64,000 nt of DNA from Firmicutes bacterium AM41-11 (GCA_003480165.1 QUIQ01000005.1:46954-110953); one strand, 5' to 3'; shown: positions 8,583 through 17,382, counted from the first letter of the stretch. Numbers and translations are program-made. Notes: generated by a model from the sequence alone, not told the origin.

Positions 8583-8981
8583 TTATTCTCCCTTCAATTT
8601 CTTTAAAACATCAAACCCATTTGATCCATATGCCGCAACACATCTTTCTTTCAAATCATCGATTTCTGTGTCTTCGTTCATTGTCAATACTTCTAAGAGC
8701 ATCGGCATATTTACGCCACATAGAATTTCCATGTTATATTCACGGGATAGGTTTAATACTGTGTTACATGGTGTACCACCAAATAAATCCACAAAACAAA
8801 CGTTCAAGGCATCTTTGTCTAATTCCTTAGCTACAGCTGCATAATAGTCATCCATAGACATGCTTGGTAATAAAGACACGGCTTTAATATTTTTAAATGC
8901 ATTACCGCCTATCATTTGTGCAGATTTGATCAATTCTTCTCCGAATCGACCATGGGTACAAACTAAAATTTTCTTATTCAT
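8583..8981 (-). CDS. PTS mannose/fructose/sorbose-family EIIA subunit (copy 2)
   Basis: A cytosolic subunit of 132 residues. ILVCTHGRFGEELIKSAQM carries the phosphorylated His and VDLFGGTPCNTVLN is the family loop. I prefer the ATG at 8981 because the purine-rich AGAAAGAGA is then properly spaced; the ATG at 8987 would abut it. The start overlaps the end of the dehydrogenase gene, so the two are coupled. No lesion is visible. Confidence 0.92.
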   Translation of the reverse strand: MNKKILVCTHGRFGEELIKSAQMIGGNAFKNIKAVSLLPSMSMDDYYAAVAKELDKDALNVCFVDLFGGTPCNTVLNLSREYNMEILCGVNMPMLLEVLTMNEDTEIDDLKERCVAAYGSNGFDVLKKLKGE

Positions 8982-9885
8982 ATACATTCTCTTTCTTTTT
9001 CACGTTATGCCCACCAAAGCCATTGCGCATAACCGCTACCATCTTACTGGAAAATTTTTCTTGATCTTTTGAGGCGCTGCGAACCATCAAAGAAAGGGCC
9101 GTAACCGGCATCGAAATGTTTTTTTCTAAAGCTGTTTCGACTGTCCACTTTGCTTCTCCAGAAGCATCAGCCTCGCCTACAACGTCTGCCAAGTCCGGAT
9201 CTTTTTCCAACTGACTTTGTACGATTTCCATCAGCCATCCGCGGATAACCGATCCATGATTCCACTTCTTTGCGACTTCTACAAGATCATAATCAAATCC
9301 ACTTTCTTTCATTAATTGAAATCCTTCACCAATAGCTTGCATCATTCCGTATTCAATACCGTTATGAACCATCTTCATAAAATGACCACTACCAGCTTTT
9401 CCGGTATAGGTCATGCCTTGATCAACCGCAACATCTGCCAAGGCATCTTTCACGACATCAAAGGCGCTCTTATCTCCGCCAACCATCAAACAAGCACCAT
9501 TTCTTGCTCCGGATACACCACCAGATGTTCCACAATCTAAGAAACGAATTTGTTTGTTCGCACAGATTTTGGCATGCTGCATAGAATCGGTATAGCGAGA
9601 ATTTCCACCATCAATCACAATGTCATCCGCAGCTGATTTTTCTGATAAAGCATCAATCGTAGAATCCGTTGGACCTCCACATGGAAGCATCAACCAAAGT
9701 ACTCTTGGTTTATCTAATTTTGCGATGAGATCATCCATATCTTTTGCTACTTGGATTCCCTTTTCTGCAATTGATTCACAAGCAGCTTCAGAAAGGTCAT
9801 ATCCAATAACTTCATGTTGATGATCTTTGAAATTCATAGCCAAATTAGCCCCCATCTTACCAAGACCAATCAGTCCTATTTTCAT
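8974..9885 (-). CDS. gnd: short-type decarboxylating 6-phosphogluconate dehydrogenase (copy 2)
   Basis: Converts 6-phosphogluconate to ribulose-5-phosphate and CO2. The 303 residues include GLIGLGKMGANLAMNF, GTSGGVSGARNGACLMVGG, HFMKMVHNGIEYGMMQ and EADASGEAKWTVE, all matching copy 1 at 2901-3797. It is intact and first in operon 2, so it could still serve the pentose phosphate pathway even though the permease is broken. The ribosome site GGAGGGAT precedes the ATG. Confidence 0.93.
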   Translation of the reverse strand: MKIGLIGLGKMGANLAMNFKDHQHEVIGYDLSEAACESIAEKGIQVAKDMDDLIAKLDKPRVLWLMLPCGGPTDSTIDALSEKSAADDIVIDGGNSRYTDSMQHAKICANKQIRFLDCGTSGGVSGARNGACLMVGGDKSAFDVVKDALADVAVDQGMTYTGKAGSGHFMKMVHNGIEYGMMQAIGEGFQLMKESGFDYDLVEVAKKWNHGSVIRGWLMEIVQSQLEKDPDLADVVGEADASGEAKWTVETALEKNISMPVTALSLMVRSASKDQEKFSSKMVAVMRNGFGGHNVKKKENVYE

Positions 9886-9911
9886 ATCATCCCTCCAATT
9901 TTTATGTTTTC

Positions 9912-9940
9912 ATTTTAGTCAATGTATTTTATTTGGTAAA
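9912..9940 (-). promoter_or_regulatory. promoter of PTS operon 2
   Basis: On the minus strand TTTACC (9935-9940) and TAAAAT (9912-9917) are 17 bases apart. An AAAATATTTT palindrome (9950-9959) sits just upstream of the -35 box, whereas in operon 1 the palindrome is inside the spacer. Confidence 0.5.
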
Positions 9941-10030
9941 CGTGAAAATAAAATATTTTTTTCTCTAGTATTATTTCATTTTATTTTCAGCCTTTATCCG
10001 CCGAGCTATGCTATGATAGTAATAAGAATT

Positions 10031-10046
10031 AAAAAAATATTTTTTT
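10031..10046. promoter_or_regulatory. 16-bp AT palindrome in the leader of rpiR copy 2
   Basis: Seven A, TA and seven T around the centre make a perfect palindrome, 17 bases upstream of the ATG and just before the AAGGA ribosome site. The identical 16-mer occurs before the YitT gene at 11853-11868. An operator for RpiR autoregulation is a reasonable but unproven reading. Confidence 0.4.
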
Positions 10047-10063
10047 ACTTGAAAGGATTCTTC

Positions 10064-10918
10064 ATGAAAACAGACACAATCAAAATCAAGATTAAAACCA
10101 ATCAGCAAAGATTTACCAAGAAGGACAAAGTAATTGCGGAATATATTTTGGCCAATCCCAAATCCGTTTCAAAAATGACCATTAACGAAATTGCTTCTCA
10201 ATTATCCCTGGCCGATTCAACTATTTTTCAATTTACAAGAAAGTTGGGATATAAAAGCTTTAGAGATTTCCGAAACGATTTGTTGTTTGAAGAATACGAC
10301 CCGGAAATTTCCGTTCATGAAAATATCAAACCCGATGACAGTTGCATCGACATGGCCAAAAAAGTCTTTGAATCTTCGATTAAATCTTTAAAAGATACAG
10401 TAACGCTTCTTTCGGAAGATAATTTAAAACAAGCCAGTGACTTGCTTCTACAATCCGACACCATTTCTTTTTTCGGGGTAGGTGGAAGCAATATTGTATC
10501 GCTAGATGCCTATCATAAGTTCTTGCGTTCACCACTCAAAGTACAATACGGTACTGATTATCATATTCAATTAATGCAAGCAGCCTTGCTTAACGAAAAC
10601 GATTGTGCAGTTATCATAACCCATACTGGGCTAACGCGTGAAACTTTAGAAATCGCAAAAATGGCGAAACAAAATAATGCGCATATTATCGCAATCACCA
10701 GCTACCCTTCAAAAGCCTTGAAAGAAGTAGCAGATATCATTCTTACTTCGGTTTCCGAAGAAACGGGCTATCGTTCCGAATCACTATCCAGTCGAATTTC
10801 TCAATTAGCTATTATCGATTCGCTATTTACAATTGTGATGTTCGATAACGAAAACAAGTCTAACGAAACTTTGTATAAAATTCGTAATGTGATTAACACC
10901 ACAAAATCCGATAAATAA
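10064..10918 (+). CDS. MurR/RpiR-family transcriptional regulator (copy 2)
   Basis: A 284-residue regulator with an N-terminal HTH_6 domain (MTINEIASQLSLADSTIFQF) and a C-terminal SIS domain (FFGVGGSNIVSLDAYHKFLR). The ATG at 10064 follows AAGGA by 6 bases; an upstream extension of the frame crosses the divergent dehydrogenase and is not real. It faces PTS operon 2 exactly as copy 1 faces operon 1. No lesion is visible, so it could also regulate operon 1 or the nearby YitT gene. Confidence 0.93.
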   Translation: MKTDTIKIKIKTNQQRFTKKDKVIAEYILANPKSVSKMTINEIASQLSLADSTIFQFTRKLGYKSFRDFRNDLLFEEYDPEISVHENIKPDDSCIDMAKKVFESSIKSLKDTVTLLSEDNLKQASDLLLQSDTISFFGVGGSNIVSLDAYHKFLRSPLKVQYGTDYHIQLMQAALLNENDCAVIITHTGLTRETLEIAKMAKQNNAHIIAITSYPSKALKEVADIILTSVSEETGYRSESLSSRISQLAIIDSLFTIVMFDNENKSNETLYKIRNVINTTKSDK

Positions 10919-10922
10919 AAAT

Positions 10923-10963
10923 AGTGGATGTAGTCTATAACCAGACTTACATCCACTTTTCTT
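10923..10963. terminator. bidirectional terminator
   Basis: Arms at 10923-10936 (AGTGGATGTAGTCT) and 10943-10957 (AGACTTACATCCACT) pair with one bulge and are followed by TTTCTTTTC. It lies between the convergent rpiR copy 2 and yitT-like gene. Confidence 0.8.
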
Positions 10964-10965
10964 TT

Positions 10966-11841
10966 CTATTTTAAATCTTCCAATTCGTAGGTGAAACCTT
11001 CTCCATCTACCTCATACACATTATTTACTACAATAAACGCTCTAGGATCCAGTTCTAAAATTTCTGATTCTAAATGCGAATACTGCTTTTGCGGAATCAC
11101 AATCATCAAGACCGGTCTGAATTCATTGGTATATCCACCTTTTCCCTCAAGAACTGTAACACCTCGTTCCATATCACTTAATACATGGTCTTTTATTTCC
11201 ATCCATCGATCAGAAACTATCATGCAGTTAATAGAACGGCTAGAGCCAATCAATACCGTTTTATCAATCGCAAAACCCGATGCAAAAACCGAGAAAACCC
11301 CAATCAGGGCTGGTTCCAAGCCATATGTCGATATACCTAATAAAACCGTTAAGGCATCAATAATCATCACCGAATTTCCTGAAGAAATATGAGTATACTT
11401 ATGAATCATTAACGCCGGTATATCCATACCACCTGTACTTGCATTAGCACGGAAACATAAACCCAAACCAATTCCCGAAATCAAGCCACAATACACACTG
11501 GCTAAAATTGGTTGCATCACAAAGGTATCTTCCGGAAACAACGTTGTAACATAGGTTAATAACGAAACAAATCCCGAATAACTAAAAGTAGAAATCAAAG
11601 ATTTAAGAGCAAATTCTTTTCCTAAAAAAATGGCACCTAAAATATATAAGCCAATCATCAAGATATTGATAAGCCAAACAGAAGGAATAAATGGCAATAG
11701 TGGTTTTAAGGCAACTGCCACACCGGCAACCCCGCCGGTTAACGTATCATTGGGCAAAACGAAAAAAGCAACAGAAACAGCAACGAGAAAATTTCCAATT
11801 AACACAGAAATGACATCTTTTACATAATTATCTTTTTTCAT
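10966..11841 (-). CDS. YitT-family membrane protein (DUF161 plus DUF2179)
   Basis: A 291-residue integral membrane protein. The first two thirds contain about five hydrophobic segments with ANASTGGMDIPALMIHKYTH, a hallmark of the YitT family; the C-terminal part (from about 215, with LEGKGGYTNEFRPVLMIVIP and the terminal DPRAFIVVNNVYEVDGEGF) matches DUF2179. The function of the family is not established. I chose the ATG at 11841 because GGAGGG lies 7 bases upstream. The leader contains the same AT palindrome as rpiR copy 2. Confidence 0.88.
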   Translation of the reverse strand: MKKDNYVKDVISVLIGNFLVAVSVAFFVLPNDTLTGGVAGVAVALKPLLPFIPSVWLINILMIGLYILGAIFLGKEFALKSLISTFSYSGFVSLLTYVTTLFPEDTFVMQPILASVYCGLISGIGLGLCFRANASTGGMDIPALMIHKYTHISSGNSVMIIDALTVLLGISTYGLEPALIGVFSVFASGFAIDKTVLIGSSRSINCMIVSDRWMEIKDHVLSDMERGVTVLEGKGGYTNEFRPVLMIVIPQKQYSHLESEILELDPRAFIVVNNVYEVDGEGFTYELEDLK

Positions 11842-11852
11842 TTTTACCCTCC

Positions 11853-11868
11853 AAAAAAATATTTTTTT
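11853..11868. promoter_or_regulatory. 16-bp AT palindrome before the YitT gene
   Basis: The perfect palindrome A7-TA-T7 is identical to that at 10031-10046 and abuts the ribosome site. A shorter AAAATATTTT lies at 11885-11894, and TTGACA (minus strand, 11908-11913) is a possible -35 box. Confidence 0.4.
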
Positions 11869-11928
11869 ATTTTGTTCTATATATAAAATATTTTTAAAGT
11901 GAGAAAATGTCAATCATTCCGATAAATT

Positions 11929-12600
11929 TTAGCCTTCTTTCTTCAGTATTTTATTAATCTCTTGTTCGTAATCGGTACTCTTTAAATTTTCTAAAGCTTG
12001 AGAAAAATATTTTTCTTGGTTTTCTTTATCCTTTAAATACGAATATTGAAGTCCAATCATGTACTGAATAATACCTACAGGAACTTTATCTTTTTCACTT
12101 AATGCAGATTTTCCATCCCACATACTATTCAACATTTTCTGACACTCTTTGATGTATTTTGCTTCTTCTTTCACAAGAATACTAAACTGCATTTGCATAT
12201 TTTGATAAGTAACTTCATCCACAACTCCCTTACCTTTCGACAACATCTTTTCCGCATCTTTCGATTTGCCTTTTTCCAGATAGTAATAAAATGCACGCGC
12301 ATATACGCTACCTTTTTGTTTGGAGGAAGCATTCATATCGAGTAAAGCCTTCAGTTGTTTTTCTACTTTGGCATCATTTTCTTGAGCTAGATACCCATTC
12401 AATCGCATATACTCACGATTAAATGGTGGATAAGCCAGTTTACAGGCTTTTGAATCGATAATCTTATAAAGACTATCAAAATCTTTATGTCCTAAGGCAT
12501 CGACAATCTTTTTCCAAGTTACTTTTCTTAAGATTGTAGGGCCAAAGACCATGACTATAGAAAAGATCACAATAACGACAATCAACCAGGTATTCTTCAT
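11929..12600 (-). CDS. membrane-anchored protein of unknown function, TPR-like
   Basis: I do not recognise a named family. The 223-residue product begins with one transmembrane helix (NTWLIVVIVIFSIVMVFGP) and continues as a Lys/Glu-rich, mainly helical domain with pairs of amphipathic helices (for example YARAFYYYLEKGKSKDAEKML and GLQYSYLKDKENQEKYFSQAL) that look like degenerate tetratricopeptide repeats. The ATG at 12600 follows AAAAGGAG by 9 bases. It stands alone between yitT and the GGDEF/HD-GYP gene, all on the minus strand. Confidence 0.75.
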   Translation of the reverse strand: MKNTWLIVVIVIFSIVMVFGPTILRKVTWKKIVDALGHKDFDSLYKIIDSKACKLAYPPFNREYMRLNGYLAQENDAKVEKQLKALLDMNASSKQKGSVYARAFYYYLEKGKSKDAEKMLSKGKGVVDEVTYQNMQMQFSILVKEEAKYIKECQKMLNSMWDGKSALSEKDKVPVGIIQYMIGLQYSYLKDKENQEKYFSQALENLKSTDYEQEINKILKKEG

Positions 12601-12667
12601 AATTTGTACTCCTTTTAATCTACTAACGCTCATTCTATGGTACAAGCTCAAAAAATTCAACGTAATA

Positions 12668-12691
12668 ATACCGGGTATTTCTACCCGGTAT
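12668..12691 (-). terminator. hairpin with a GAAA tetraloop downstream of the HD-GYP gene
   Basis: ATACCGGGTA (12668-12677) and TACCCGGTAT (12682-12691) are perfect arms around a 4-base loop that reads GAAA on the minus strand. The downstream T tract is weak, so this could be an RNA-stabilising hairpin or an imperfect terminator for 12707-14638. Confidence 0.6.
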
Positions 12692-12706
12692 GTTTATCCT
12701 TTCCAA

Positions 12707-14638
12707 TTATCGATGGGTTTGCCCCCCCGAAGTATATTTACGAACAATCAATTCGTGGCAGTCACTTAAGCACTGCATTAATTTCGGGTTAAACTGACCA
12801 CAACGTCCATTGAGAAGCATCTGTAAAGCTTCTTGATGGCTATACGCATCTTTGTATACACGTTTACTAACTAAGGCATCATAACAATCGGCAACCGATA
12901 CCACTTGTGCCGCAATGGGAATTTCATCCCCTTTTAATCCATCTGGGTAGCCTTTGCCATCCCACTTTTCATGGTGCCAACGACAAGTATCATGCGTATA
13001 ACGAACCAATGGTTCTTTTTGGTAATCCGTCAATTGATCAATCATATTTGCGCCAAGAGTCGTATGCGTTTTAATAATTTCAAACTCTTCATCCGTTAGA
13101 CGACCTGGCTTATTCAGGATTTCTTCAGGAATTCCAATCTTACCAATATCATGTAGCGCTGAAGCAATCGAAATCTGCTTACGGGCTTCTCACGTTAATG
13201 GATATTCATCTGTAATTGCCGATAAACGTTGTAACAAGATTTCCGTAATCTGTTCTACATGCACAACATGGGGACCACTTTCACCGTTTCGAATCTCGAC
13301 AATCTGCGAAAGAATCATCGTCATCATACGAAAGTCTTTTTCGCGAACTTCCATTTGTTTACGAATAGCTCGTTGTAGTTTTCTTTGACGTTGATACAAA
13401 CGAATCAAGTTATACACACGTTTTTGAACAATATCAAAGGAGAATGGTTTGCGGATATAATCCGAAGCTCCTAGTTCATAACAACGACTAATGACATGTT
13501 CATCGGATTCTCCACTAATCATCATGACGGGGATCTCTTCCACCCAATTGTTTTGATACATGTAATTCAAAGTATCTAGACCATCTTGTCTAGGCATCAC
13601 AATATCCAAAAGCACGAGATTAATCGTTTTTATATTCTCTTCAACGATTTTTATAGCTTCTAAACCATCTTCTGCTTCCAAGATGTTGTATTTATCTTTT
13701 AAGATTTCACCTAGGACAAAGCGGTTCATTTCAGAATCATCGACAATCAAAATAGTCGGCTTATCTTCCAGGTCTTCCTGTTCCATTGCTTCTACTTCGT
13801 TATCTAAATTCCACTCAGTAATCACCTGGTTTTTGTGATTCTTTGCTAAGTGTAAGAAACGATCTGCTTTCGCAAAAGATTCTTCCCGGGTTTCTCCCTC
13901 TGAAACCAAAGCTCCAATACTAATGGATAATTGAATCTTTCCATAGCCTGGCACCATCGTTCTATGTACCGCTTCACGAATGGATTCCAGTTTGCGTCCG
14001 AAGCTCACCTCATTGATTCCTTCTAGAATCAATAAGAAGATATCTCCATCATAGCGAATAATTTTATCCTCATTGCGGCAATACTTCTTGATAATATCGA
14101 CAATGAGGCCTAAGGCTAGTTGGCCTACTTGGTGACCATATGTCTCATTGATAGATTTAAAATCATCTACATCAATTAATGCGACCCCAGCTGGTTTGGT
14201 ATTATCCTTTTCCATATCTTCATAGAAATAGCGATTATATACCTTCGTTGCCGAATCCAAATAGTAATTGCTTAAGGATTGCGTATATTTACCTGTCAAA
14301 GACTGATGCTCTTGTGAACTCATAAAAGACTTTTCATTTAATTCTCTAACAATTTCCAAGGCATAAGGTCGGTCATCGATTTCTACATAATCCACAAATA
14401 TCTGATATGTTTTATCATCGATTTCTTCCAGCTTGGACATATCCTGTTTCGAACGAAGAACCATTTCTGCAAGACAGTGTTCACAAGCCTCTTTCTTTCC
14501 AAGCACAGCAAAACAGTGTCCCTTAAATTCATTCACTTGTTCTGCATCCACAAAACGAGCAAGAACGCTAACACCCTCTAAGGCTTGAATCAATGCATCT
14601 GCTTCTTGTTTTGTGTACTTGTATTTCTTTGATCGCAT
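12707..14638 (-). pseudogene. GGDEF-REC-HD-GYP signalling protein split by an in-frame TGA
   Basis: One 644-codon frame is interrupted by TGA at 13190-13192. Part 1 (482 aa) holds an N-terminal region with CEHC, a GGDEF domain at about 125-280 whose signature reads RYDGDIF (the catalytic Glu is Ile, so cyclase activity is doubtful), a receiver domain at about 296-410 with phospho-acceptor D345 in VLLDIVMP, and the first helices of HD-GYP. After the stop the frame resumes as EARKQISIASALHDIGKIGIP and runs through HHEKWDGKGYPDG to the end. The phosphodiesterase for cyclic di-GMP is thus cut before its HD pair. Translation could restart at the ATG at 13045, but without the HD motif. Confidence 0.88.
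12722..12728. repeat. run of seven G (coding strand) near the 3' end of the HD-GYP gene
   Basis: Seven C on the plus strand encode the Gly-Gly of TSGGQTHR. A change of one base would replace only the last few residues, so any slippage effect would be on the C-terminal tail. Confidence 0.7.
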
Positions 14639-14658
14639 AATAAATTCCTTCTAAATCT

Positions 14659-15006
14659 CTAGTCTAACTGGTCTAATGTTTCAATTGTTTTTTGATAAGC
14701 TATCGCAATCTTATCAAATAATTCTTGGGTTCCATCAAAAGATTTTCCCCGTAATATTTCGGTAATATCTACCACATCTTGAGTCATTTGCGAAAAACCT
14801 AAATTCAAACAAATTCCCTTTAAAGTGTGGGCAGCACGAAAAGCTTTATCCACATCTTTCTTCTCTAAGCCCTCTTTCAGATCAGCAAAGCTGGAATCTT
14901 TTACGAATTTTTTTGCGATTCTTCCTACTAATCTTTCATTATTTAAACGAGTGAGCACGTCATCAAAATCGGCTCCCATTTCCGAATAACATTCACGTAC
15001 GTTCAT
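14659..15006 (-). CDS. HPt (histidine phosphotransfer) domain protein
   Basis: A 115-residue all-helical protein made of one HPt domain. The phospho-accepting His is H60 in AHTLKGICLNLGF, the standard motif. It lies 20 bases upstream of the GGDEF-REC-HD-GYP gene and in the same direction, so it probably exchanges phosphate with that gene's receiver domain; no sensor kinase is in view. With the partner broken after its receiver domain, the phosphorelay could still work but its output would be lost. GGAGGC precedes the ATG. Confidence 0.87.
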   Translation of the reverse strand: MNVRECYSEMGADFDDVLTRLNNERLVGRIAKKFVKDSSFADLKEGLEKKDVDKAFRAAHTLKGICLNLGFSQMTQDVVDITEILRGKSFDGTQELFDKIAIAYQKTIETLDQLD

Positions 15007-15132
15007 ATGTGCCTCCTAAACAAACTTCACGACCATTATAGCAACTTCCCTTCAGAAAAAATACTTCTTTCGCGCAAACTTCCATAGATTTCTCAAATAT
15101 AAATTCCTTCCCAAACATTTGACAGTCCATTG

Positions 15133-15158
15133 TATAATAGGACATGCAGTCACGGAGG
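15133..15158 (+). promoter_or_regulatory. -10 box and ribosome site that decide the start of the next gene
   Basis: TATAAT at 15133-15138 would start transcription near 15145, and GGAGG lies at 15154-15158. The in-frame ATG at 15144 falls on the transcription start and has no ribosome site, so the ATG at 15165 is the real start. Confidence 0.6.
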
Positions 15159-15164
15159 AATAAT

Positions 15165-16427
15165 ATGATATTAGAAAAAATTGATTCAAAGCTTATTGAA
15201 TTGGCGAAACAATCCGATATCGATTGTCAAGCCTTGTATAACGAAATCGATGAAATCTGTTTGTATAACTCCAATCGGATTTTATCCGCATTTATTGAAA
15301 ACCAAGTTTCTTATTCTGATTTTAGCGATATTAATGGATACGGAAACTACGATGCCGGAAGAGATAAATTAGAAAAGATCTTTGCGGATGTATTAGGTTG
15401 TGAAGATGCTTTGGTTCGTCCCCAAATCATGAGCGGAACCAACGCCTTATACTTAACCCTTTCCGCCCTTTTAAAACATGGCGATACCATGATTTCTCTA
15501 TCTGGTGCACCTTATGATTCTTTGCAGGAAATGATTGGAATCAGTGGTAACTCTTCCCAGTCTCTAAAAGCACATGGCGTAAAGTACGAACAAATCGAAT
15601 TAATAAACGATGACTTTGATGATCAAACCATCATCGAACGTTTAAAACGAAACGACGTAAAACTCGTTGAAATCCAACGATCTCGAGGCTATTCTCATCG
15701 TCTTTCTTTATCTATTAAAAAGATTGAAAGAATCATCAAGGAAATTCGTAAAGTCAACCAAAATGTCATCATTATGGTTGATAACTGTTATGGTGAATTA
15801 GTTGAGAAAAAAGAACCCGGACACATCGGAGCGGATGTTGTCGTAGGTTCTCTAATGAAAAACCTTGGCGGTGGCATTGCACCTACTGGTGGATATGTAG
15901 CCGGAAGAAAAGATTTGATTCAAGATGTAGCCGAACGCTTAACCGCTCCTGGCATCGGAAAAGATTTAGGTGCAAACTTCAACTTGAACAATTCATTCTT
16001 CAAAGGAATCTTCATGGCGCCAAATGCTGTAAAAGGTGCTTTAAAAACCGCAATCTTCTCTGCTTATATGTTAGAAAAACTCGGTTATGCGAATATCTCG
16101 CCAAGATATAACGAACCAAGAACGGATATTATCCAAACCCTTGAATTAAAGACAGTAGATAACTTAGTTCGTTTTACACAGGGAATTCAAGATTGTTCAC
16201 CAATCGACTCTTTTGTACGTGTCTTACCAGCTCCAATGCCTGGTTATCCATACGATGAAGTCATGGCAGCCGGAAGCTTTACACAAGGTTCCACAATTGA
16301 GTTAAGTGCAGATGCTCCAGTTATTGAACCTTATACTTTATACATGCAAGGTGGATTAACTTTCGAATACGGAAAATTATCCATCCTACTAGCTTTATCA
16401 AGCATGCAAGAAAACAACGAGCGATAG
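15165..16427 (+). CDS. methionine gamma-lyase family protein ('aluminum resistance' family)
   Basis: A PLP-dependent enzyme of 420 residues in the Met_gamma_lyase (PF06838) family, often labelled aluminium resistance protein. Visible are YGNYDAGRDKLEKIFADVL, the SGTNALYLTLSALL cofactor loop, MVDNCYGELVE, and the probable PLP Lys in GSLMKNLGGGIAPTGGYV. The family's real substrate is uncertain; cleavage of a sulphur amino acid is suggested by homology only. It is monocistronic, with its own -10 box and terminator, and the metAA gene for methionine synthesis lies 1 kb away. Confidence 0.88.
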   Translation: MILEKIDSKLIELAKQSDIDCQALYNEIDEICLYNSNRILSAFIENQVSYSDFSDINGYGNYDAGRDKLEKIFADVLGCEDALVRPQIMSGTNALYLTLSALLKHGDTMISLSGAPYDSLQEMIGISGNSSQSLKAHGVKYEQIELINDDFDDQTIIERLKRNDVKLVEIQRSRGYSHRLSLSIKKIERIIKEIRKVNQNVIIMVDNCYGELVEKKEPGHIGADVVVGSLMKNLGGGIAPTGGYVAGRKDLIQDVAERLTAPGIGKDLGANFNLNNSFFKGIFMAPNAVKGALKTAIFSAYMLEKLGYANISPRYNEPRTDIIQTLELKTVDNLVRFTQGIQDCSPIDSFVRVLPAPMPGYPYDEVMAAGSFTQGSTIELSADAPVIEPYTLYMQGGLTFEYGKLSILLALSSMQENNER

Positions 16428-16447
16428 AATCAACTTCTATCACTTTT
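16423..16447 (+). terminator. terminator of the methionine gamma-lyase-like gene
   Basis: GATAGAA (16423-16429) and TTCTATC (16435-16441) flank a 5-base loop, followed by ACTTTTT. The stem overlaps the stop codon. Confidence 0.65.
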
Positions 16448-16505
16448 TACATTCTAATCAACATCCCACTGAGAGTTCTTCTCATTTGTAGACATGTTTT
16501 TAGCA

Positions 16506-16538
16506 AAAAAAGAACTGTACACATCTGTTACAGTTCTT
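16506..16538 (-). terminator. terminator of the patatin gene
   Basis: AAGAACTGT (16510-16518) and ACAGTTCTT (16530-16538) form a 9-bp stem; on the minus strand a run of seven T follows. It overlaps the last codons of the patatin gene. Confidence 0.8.
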
Positions 16539-17382
16539 TTTGCATAAATTCTTTTAAGGCTTTTAATTGTTTTACTGCTTCAAAACGCCCCATATAATAA
16601 ACTCGTTTTAACTCTTCTGGATCATGACAAACAGAGCCAATATTCAAAGGCTTTGGAGGTCGAATCACAAAGATGTTTCCTGCTTGTTCTTCTTTTTGAA
16701 TTGCATCCAACGTTTGATTATAAGCCTGATAACGATTTTCCATCCGCTGTAGTAAAGCTGGATATTTATATAAGAGTCTTTTTAAAACATTCATATATTT
16801 TTGTGGTTTCTTGCGATACTCTTTGGGTTGTGTTAAAACCAACACTTCTTTTTTATAACCTAACTCCCGCATTTTTGCGTAAGGAATAGGATCTGCGATA
16901 CCGCCATCATACATCGTATAACCATCTACTAAAACAGCTTTCGCAAATACCGGTATGGCCGAAGAAGCTTGAATCCATCCTAAGTCATTTTCTTTTCCAT
17001 CTACACAACGATGATATAAAGGTTGCCCTGTATTTGCATCCGTCGCAACCACATAAAATTCCATAGGATTCTTTTGGAATGTTTCGGTATCAAAGATATC
17101 TAATTCATTGGGAACGGTATGATAGCTGTATTCTGCATTATATAGATTTCCAGTTTTAATCAAGGACCGAAAACTACAATACTTCTCATCTTTACAGAAA
17201 CGTAAACTGTAACGAAGGACTCGTCCACGTTGTTTTGATTTAATATTACATCCAAAACAAGCTCCTGCGCTTACACCAATAGCACCATCAAAATCAATGC
17301 CATTTTCCATTAATACATCTATTACACCAGCGGTAAATAAGCCCCGCATTGCTCCGCCTTCTAAAACTAATGCTGATTTCAT
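16528..17382 (-). CDS. patatin-like phospholipase
   Basis: A 284-residue lipid acyl hydrolase. The oxyanion loop EGGAMRG, the nucleophile elbow GVSAG with Ser38, and the Asp of DGGIADPIP (the catalytic dyad's partner) are all present. It resembles the RssA/YjjU-type bacterial patatins of about 280-300 residues. It has no signal peptide, so it acts in the cytosol or on the inner leaflet. Its ATG overlaps the metAA stop by 4 bases, so the two are co-translated although a functional link is not obvious. Confidence 0.9.
   Translation of the reverse strand: MKSALVLEGGAMRGLFTAGVIDVLMENGIDFDGAIGVSAGACFGCNIKSKQRGRVLRYSLRFCKDEKYCSFRSLIKTGNLYNAEYSYHTVPNELDIFDTETFQKNPMEFYVVATDANTGQPLYHRCVDGKENDLGWIQASSAIPVFAKAVLVDGYTMYDGGIADPIPYAKMRELGYKKEVLVLTQPKEYRKKPQKYMNVLKRLLYKYPALLQRMENRYQAYNQTLDAIQKEEQAGNIFVIRPPKPLNIGSVCHDPEELKRVYYMGRFEAVKQLKALKEFMQKEL

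Noticed and set aside
9827..10918. A 363-residue regulator with an N-terminal extension
   Set aside because: The extension runs through the divergent dehydrogenase gene and the promoter region. The ATG at 10064 has a ribosome site and starts the known domain.
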